This document shows positions 60,652-64,000 of a stretch of DNA of 64,000 bases, piece after piece. A program made the position numbers and the translations under genes. The notes beneath the pieces were generated by a model. It had not been told where the DNA came from. It did no database searches and saw nothing but the letters and a program-made list of their open reading frames with translations. Source of the stretch: Marinobacterium rhizophilum DSM 18822 (GTDB lineage: Bacteria > Pseudomonadota > Gammaproteobacteria > Pseudomonadales > Balneatricaceae); assembly GCF_000378045.1 (NCBI RefSeq), contig NZ_KB899099.1, forward strand, positions 97,058-161,057, in the 5' to 3' direction. Every line of letters starts with the position of its first letter. Positions within the stretch are counted from its first letter, which is position 1.

Positions 60652-63342
60652 ATGTCGATCCCCGCTCCTGACGACACCCCGCTGCTGGATGTTGCAGCGT
60701 TTCACCGCGCACTGGGCGAGGCCCGGTCCGCGATACCCATATTTAAAAAGACCATCAGGGACGCCCAGGAACGCATGCATCAGCGCTTTCGGGACGGGGA
60801 AGACATTCGCAAGCTGATCTACGGCCGCGCCTGGATTATTGACCAGGTACTCTGCGCCGCCTGGAACCTGTTTGAATGGCCAGACGAGGAGCAAATTGCG
60901 CTGGTTGCAGTCGGCGGCTACGGCCGCGGCGAGCTGCACCCGCATTCGGATGTCGATATCCTGATACTGTTCAACGGCATCGAAGCGGAAACAGCCCAGG
61001 ACAGCATCAGCGGCTTTCTGACACTGCTGTGGGACATGTCTCTGGATATTGGCTCCAGTGTTCGCAGTGTGGACGAATGCTATGAAGAAGCGCGCAACGA
61101 CATCACTATAGCCACCAACCTGCTCGAATCACGCACTCTGGTGGGAAATCCCCAGTTGCAGCTCGATACTTACGAGCGGGTGACCTCGGAAGGCGCCTGG
61201 ACTGACCGCGAGTTTTTCCTTGCCAAGCTTAACGAGCAGCGCGAGCGCCACGAACGCACCAACAACACCGAATACAACCTTGAGCCCAACCTCAAGACCT
61301 CGCCGGGCGGCCTGCGCGACCTGCAGACCATCGGCTGGGTGGCCAAACGCCATTTTGGCGCAACCTATATTCGCAACCTGGTGGACCACGGGTTCCTGAC
61401 CGAATCCGAGCTCGACATCCTTAACAAGGGCGAGCTTTACCTTTGGACCGTTCGTTACGCCCTGCACATGCACTGCAAGCGGCGCGAAGACCGCCTGCTA
61501 TTCGACCACCAGCGTACCCTGGCCGAGTATTTTGGCTTCAAGGACCAGCCGAACGGCCTGGCCGTCGAACAATTCATGAGCAAGTACTATCGCATTGCCA
61601 AGTCCATGTCGGAATTCAACGACATGCTGCTGCAGTACTTCGATGAAGCCATCCTCAAGGCAGATGACGAACAGCGTATCCAGCCACTGAACAAGCGCTT
61701 TCGCATTCACAACGACTATATAGAGGTACGCAGCCCGACCACCTTCACCCGCCACCCGTTTGCGTTAATGGAGCTGTTCGTACTGCTGGCCCAAAACCCC
61801 GCTATCAAGGGCGTTCGGGCCTCGACCATCAAGCTGATTCGCGATCATCGTCACCTGATCGATGACAAGTTCCGAGCCGACATTCGCAACACGTCGCTTT
61901 TCATGGAACTGCTGCGCTCGCCCGACGGGGTCTCCACAGAACTCAAGCGCATGAATCGCTATGGCATACTCGGCCGCTACCTGCCGGAGTTCGGCCAGAT
62001 TGTCGGCCAGATGCAGCATGACCTGTTCCATATCTATACCGTGGATGCCCATACCCTCAAGGTCATCCAGAAGATGCGCCAGCTGCGTCACAGCGACTAT
62101 CGCGAGCAGTTCCCCATTGCCCATCGCATCGTCAACAAGCTGCCCAAGATAGAACTGCTCTATATTGCCGGCCTCTACCATGACATCGCCAAGGGCCGAG
62201 GCGGAGACCATTCGGAGCTCGGCGCCGAAGACGTGTTGAAATTCTGCAAAAACCATCACCTCGGCAAGTGGGACTCCCACCTGGTCGCCTGGCTGGTGCG
62301 CAACCACCTGCTGATGTCCATGACGGCGCAGCGCCGTGACATCTCGGACCCCGAGGTCATCCACCGCTTCGCCAAGCAATGCGGAGACAGTATTCATCTC
62401 GATTACCTCTATGTCCTGACCGTGACGGACATCAAAGCGACCAACCACAGCCTCTGGAACAGCTGGCGTGCGACCTTGCTGCGCCAGCTCTATACAGAAA
62501 CCAAGCGGGCACTGCGCCGCGGCCTGGAAAATCCGGTCAATATCGAGGACCGCATCGAGGAACTGCAGACCGATGCCCTCGCGGCCCTGCGTCGCAAGGG
62601 CGTGCACGAAAAAGAGGTACGGGAACTCTGGAGCAATATCGGCAACGACTACTTCCTGCGCGAAGATGCCCTTAATGTCGCCTGGCATACCGAGGCCATC
62701 CTCGAGCATGGCAAGGACAAGCTCCCCCTGGTGCTGGTGAAGAAGACCTCCTACCGGGTCTACGAGGGCGCCACCGAAATATTCATTTACAGCGAAGACC
62801 TGCCCAACCTGTTCCCGGCCACCGTGGCCACACTGGATCAGCTGCACCTCAGCATCCAGGATGCGCGCATCATCGTTACCGACGACGGCCGCACCCTCAA
62901 CACCTATTCGGTACTCACCGAAGACAACCTGCCCCTGTCGGAAAACCCCGACTACCTGGCCAATATCAGGCATACCCTGGTGGAGGAGCTGGACGACCCG
63001 GACGACTATCCCGAGATAGTCCAGCGCCGCGTATCCCGCGCCCTCAAGCTGTTTACAACGCCGACCCGGGTCACCATCAGCAATGATCCGGTCATGCAAC
63101 AAACAGTACTGGAAGTCAGCAGCCCTGACCGACCGGGCCTGCTGGCCCGCATTGGCAGTATCTTTGTCGAATTTGGCATCTCTGTTCGCAAGGCAAAGAT
63201 CTCCAGCATCGGCGAGCGCGTGGAGGATTACTTTTTTATCACCGACGCCAACGAGCAACCCATCAGCGACCCGGAACTGTGCCACCGGCTGCAGGAAACC
63301 ATCTGCCGCCAGCTGGACGAACAGATTCAGCAGGAACACTAA
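60652..63342 (+). CDS. glnD: Bifunctional uridylyltransferase / uridylyl-removing enzyme GlnD
   Basis: 896 residues: nucleotidyltransferase domain with VAVGGYGRGELHPHSDVDIL (G-G-x9-D-x-D), HD hydrolase domain with GLYHDIAKGRGGDHSELGA, and two C-terminal ACT domains (second: LEVSSPDRPGLLARIGSIFVEFGISVRKAKI). Modifies PII according to glutamine level. Follows map by 27 bases. Confidence 0.97.
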   Translation: MSIPAPDDTPLLDVAAFHRALGEARSAIPIFKKTIRDAQERMHQRFRDGEDIRKLIYGRAWIIDQVLCAAWNLFEWPDEEQIALVAVGGYGRGELHPHSDVDILILFNGIEAETAQDSISGFLTLLWDMSLDIGSSVRSVDECYEEARNDITIATNLLESRTLVGNPQLQLDTYERVTSEGAWTDREFFLAKLNEQRERHERTNNTEYNLEPNLKTSPGGLRDLQTIGWVAKRHFGATYIRNLVDHGFLTESELDILNKGELYLWTVRYALHMHCKRREDRLLFDHQRTLAEYFGFKDQPNGLAVEQFMSKYYRIAKSMSEFNDMLLQYFDEAILKADDEQRIQPLNKRFRIHNDYIEVRSPTTFTRHPFALMELFVLLAQNPAIKGVRASTIKLIRDHRHLIDDKFRADIRNTSLFMELLRSPDGVSTELKRMNRYGILGRYLPEFGQIVGQMQHDLFHIYTVDAHTLKVIQKMRQLRHSDYREQFPIAHRIVNKLPKIELLYIAGLYHDIAKGRGGDHSELGAEDVLKFCKNHHLGKWDSHLVAWLVRNHLLMSMTAQRRDISDPEVIHRFAKQCGDSIHLDYLYVLTVTDIKATNHSLWNSWRATLLRQLYTETKRALRRGLENPVNIEDRIEELQTDALAALRRKGVHEKEVRELWSNIGNDYFLREDALNVAWHTEAILEHGKDKLPLVLVKKTSYRVYEGATEIFIYSEDLPNLFPATVATLDQLHLSIQDARIIVTDDGRTLNTYSVLTEDNLPLSENPDYLANIRHTLVEELDDPDDYPEIVQRRVSRALKLFTTPTRVTISNDPVMQQTVLEVSSPDRPGLLARIGSIFVEFGISVRKAKISSIGERVEDYFFITDANEQPISDPELCHRLQETICRQLDEQIQQEH

Positions 63343-63443
63343 CTGCCAAACCGGCCACGCCGAATAAAACCGCCGGCATGCGCACCAACTTGACACCGGC
63401 GACTCTTAACGACAAACGCCGGCAATCAGCACAGGAAGACAAC

Positions 63444-63740
63444 ATGGATCAGCAAACCCGCACAGAAATAGAAGCCGCCGTTTTTCGCCGCCTGCTGGAA
63501 CATCTGGACCAGCGCAAGGACGTCCAGAACATCGACCTGATGAACCTGGCCGGCTTCTGCCGTAACTGCCTGTCGAAGTGGTATGTCGCCGCCGCAGCGC
63601 AGCGCAACGAAGACATCGACTACGAGCAGGCCCGTGAACTCGTGTACGGCGAGCCCTACGCCGACTGGAAGGAAAAGCACCAGCAGGAAGCCAGCGCTGA
63701 GCAGCTCGCCCGCTTTCAGGCGGCGAACAAAAAGGACTGA
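63444..63740 (+). CDS. DUF1244 family protein
   Basis: 98 residues, MDQQTRTEIEAAVFRRLLEHL ... MNLAGFCRNCLSKWYVAAAAQR ... ARELVYGEPYADWKEKHQ. The whole length matches the small DUF1244 family, whose function is unknown; two cysteines in FCRNCLSKW are conserved-looking. AGGAAG lies 5-6 bases before the ATG. The last 12 codons and the downstream region are duplicated at the window's end. Confidence 0.88.
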   Translation: MDQQTRTEIEAAVFRRLLEHLDQRKDVQNIDLMNLAGFCRNCLSKWYVAAAAQRNEDIDYEQARELVYGEPYADWKEKHQQEASAEQLARFQAANKKD

Positions 63741-63765
63741 GTGACGGGCTTTTAAACCCGAGGGA

Positions 63766-63780
63766 GCCCGGTCTTCGGGC
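63766..63780 (+). terminator. Hairpin downstream of the DUF1244 gene
   Basis: GCCCG-GTCTT-CGGGC, 26 bases past the stop, preceded by CGGG/CCCG arms in the duplicated sequence. No T-run; a weak candidate terminator. Confidence 0.4.
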
Positions 63781-63807
63781 GAACTTGATCCGCCACCGCG
63801 GCTTTTC

Positions 63808-63822
63808 GCTCGCGGAGCGAGC
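63808..63822. repeat. REP-like palindrome
   Basis: GCTCGC-GGA-GCGAGC followed by TCCTAC, reminiscent of extragenic palindromic elements of pseudomonads. Only one copy is seen in this window. Confidence 0.4.
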
Positions 63823-63824
63823 TC

Positions 63825-64000
63825 CTACTCCCCCCAGGCGCGCTGCACCTGGCTCAGGTCCAGCTCCAGCATTGCGGGGATAGCGGCGCAGGTATCATCC
63901 TGCACCGAACAGGTTTTCACCACCCGAGCCCCGCGCGCAACAGCAGTTCGCCCGCTTTCAGGCGGTGCACACAAAGGAGTGAGTGACGGGCTTTTAAACC
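63825..64000 (-). CDS. Possible C-terminal fragment of a leftward gene, cut by the window edge
   Basis: The minus-strand frame is open from the edge to TAG at 63825-63827 and ends GARVVKTCSVQDDTC ... LELDLSQVQRAWGE, which reads like a real protein end. The part before it passes through the duplicated DUF1244 tail in antisense and is less protein-like, so this may be a gene end damaged by the duplication. No family recognised. Confidence 0.3.
   Translation of the reverse strand, partial: FKSPSLTPLCAPPESGRTAVARGARVVKTCSVQDDTCAAIPAMLELDLSQVQRAWGE

Larger units (their letters stand above)
63701..64000. repeat. Direct repeat of the DUF1244 gene 3' end, 242 bases apart
   Basis: 63701-63758 and 63943-64000 align over 58 bases with five mismatches; the unit covers the last 12 codons, the stop and the following GTGACGGGCTTTTAAACC. 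The second copy runs to the window edge, so the repeat may be longer. Confidence 0.85.

Overview
The window is a gammaproteobacterial chromosome segment with moderately high GC. Gene order resembles Pseudomonas and the marine Oceanospirillales: mutS-fdxA-rpoS-nlpD-pcm-surE-truD-ftsB-eno-pyrG, then tilS-accA-dnaE-rnhB-lpxB-lpxA-fabZ-lpxD-skp-bamA-rseP-cdsA-uppS-frr-pyrH-tsf-rpsB, with map-glnD divergent. An Oceanospirillaceae-like marine bacterium is my best guess; this is inference from synteny and protein sequence only.

Layout. (1) 1-2.7 kb, plus strand: the end of an unidentified gene, a RuBisCO-like protein and a DUF1537 sugar-acid kinase, a pair matching the 3-oxo-isoapionate branch of apiose catabolism. 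(2) 2.9-5.9 kb, minus strand: recA with a clear LexA box, pncC, and an unnamed helix-hairpin-helix protein. (3) 6-27.4 kb: a large exopolysaccharide locus in two blocks. The distal block (6.3-13 kb, minus) is Vps-type export machinery: outer-membrane barrel, Wza-like exporter, Wzc-like kinase, PHP phosphatase, VpsP, and a small secreted Gly/Asn-rich protein at its head. A Wzy/ligase-like gene points the other way. The proximal block (15.2-27.3 kb, minus) makes the repeat unit: WcaJ initiator, Ugd, Wzy, Wzx, pyruvyl transferase, a PL14-like lyase, an acetyltransferase, glycosyltransferases including a PssD/PssE pair, ManC and a VanZ-like protein. An ops/JUMPstart element in the wcaJ leader implies RfaH antitermination. 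The middle genes are visibly AT-rich, suggesting horizontal origin. The locus sits where mutS and pncC-recA are neighbours in Pseudomonas. (4) 28.5-43 kb: mutS, fdxA, rpoS stress cluster, undecaprenyl-phosphate translocase, ftsB, eno, pyrG, tilS, accA. (5) 43-59.6 kb: dnaE, the lipid A/outer-membrane assembly cluster, and the translation/nucleotide genes pyrH-frr-tsf-rpsB. (6) 59.8-64 kb: map, glnD, a DUF1244 gene, and a partly duplicated, REP-like 3' region.

Main points for follow-up. Three MEP isoprenoid genes are all missing from their usual slots (dxr between cdsA and rseP; ispD and ispF between ftsB and truD), and the flanking genes close up tightly; the simplest reading is replacement of the MEP pathway by mevalonate. 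Also notable are the ops element, repeated candidate operators in two exopolysaccharide promoter regions, a META/LprI/MliC fusion that seems to have lost its start, the small secreted protein, and the 3' duplication after the DUF1244 gene. No tRNA, rRNA, CRISPR array, transposase or integrase was recognised.
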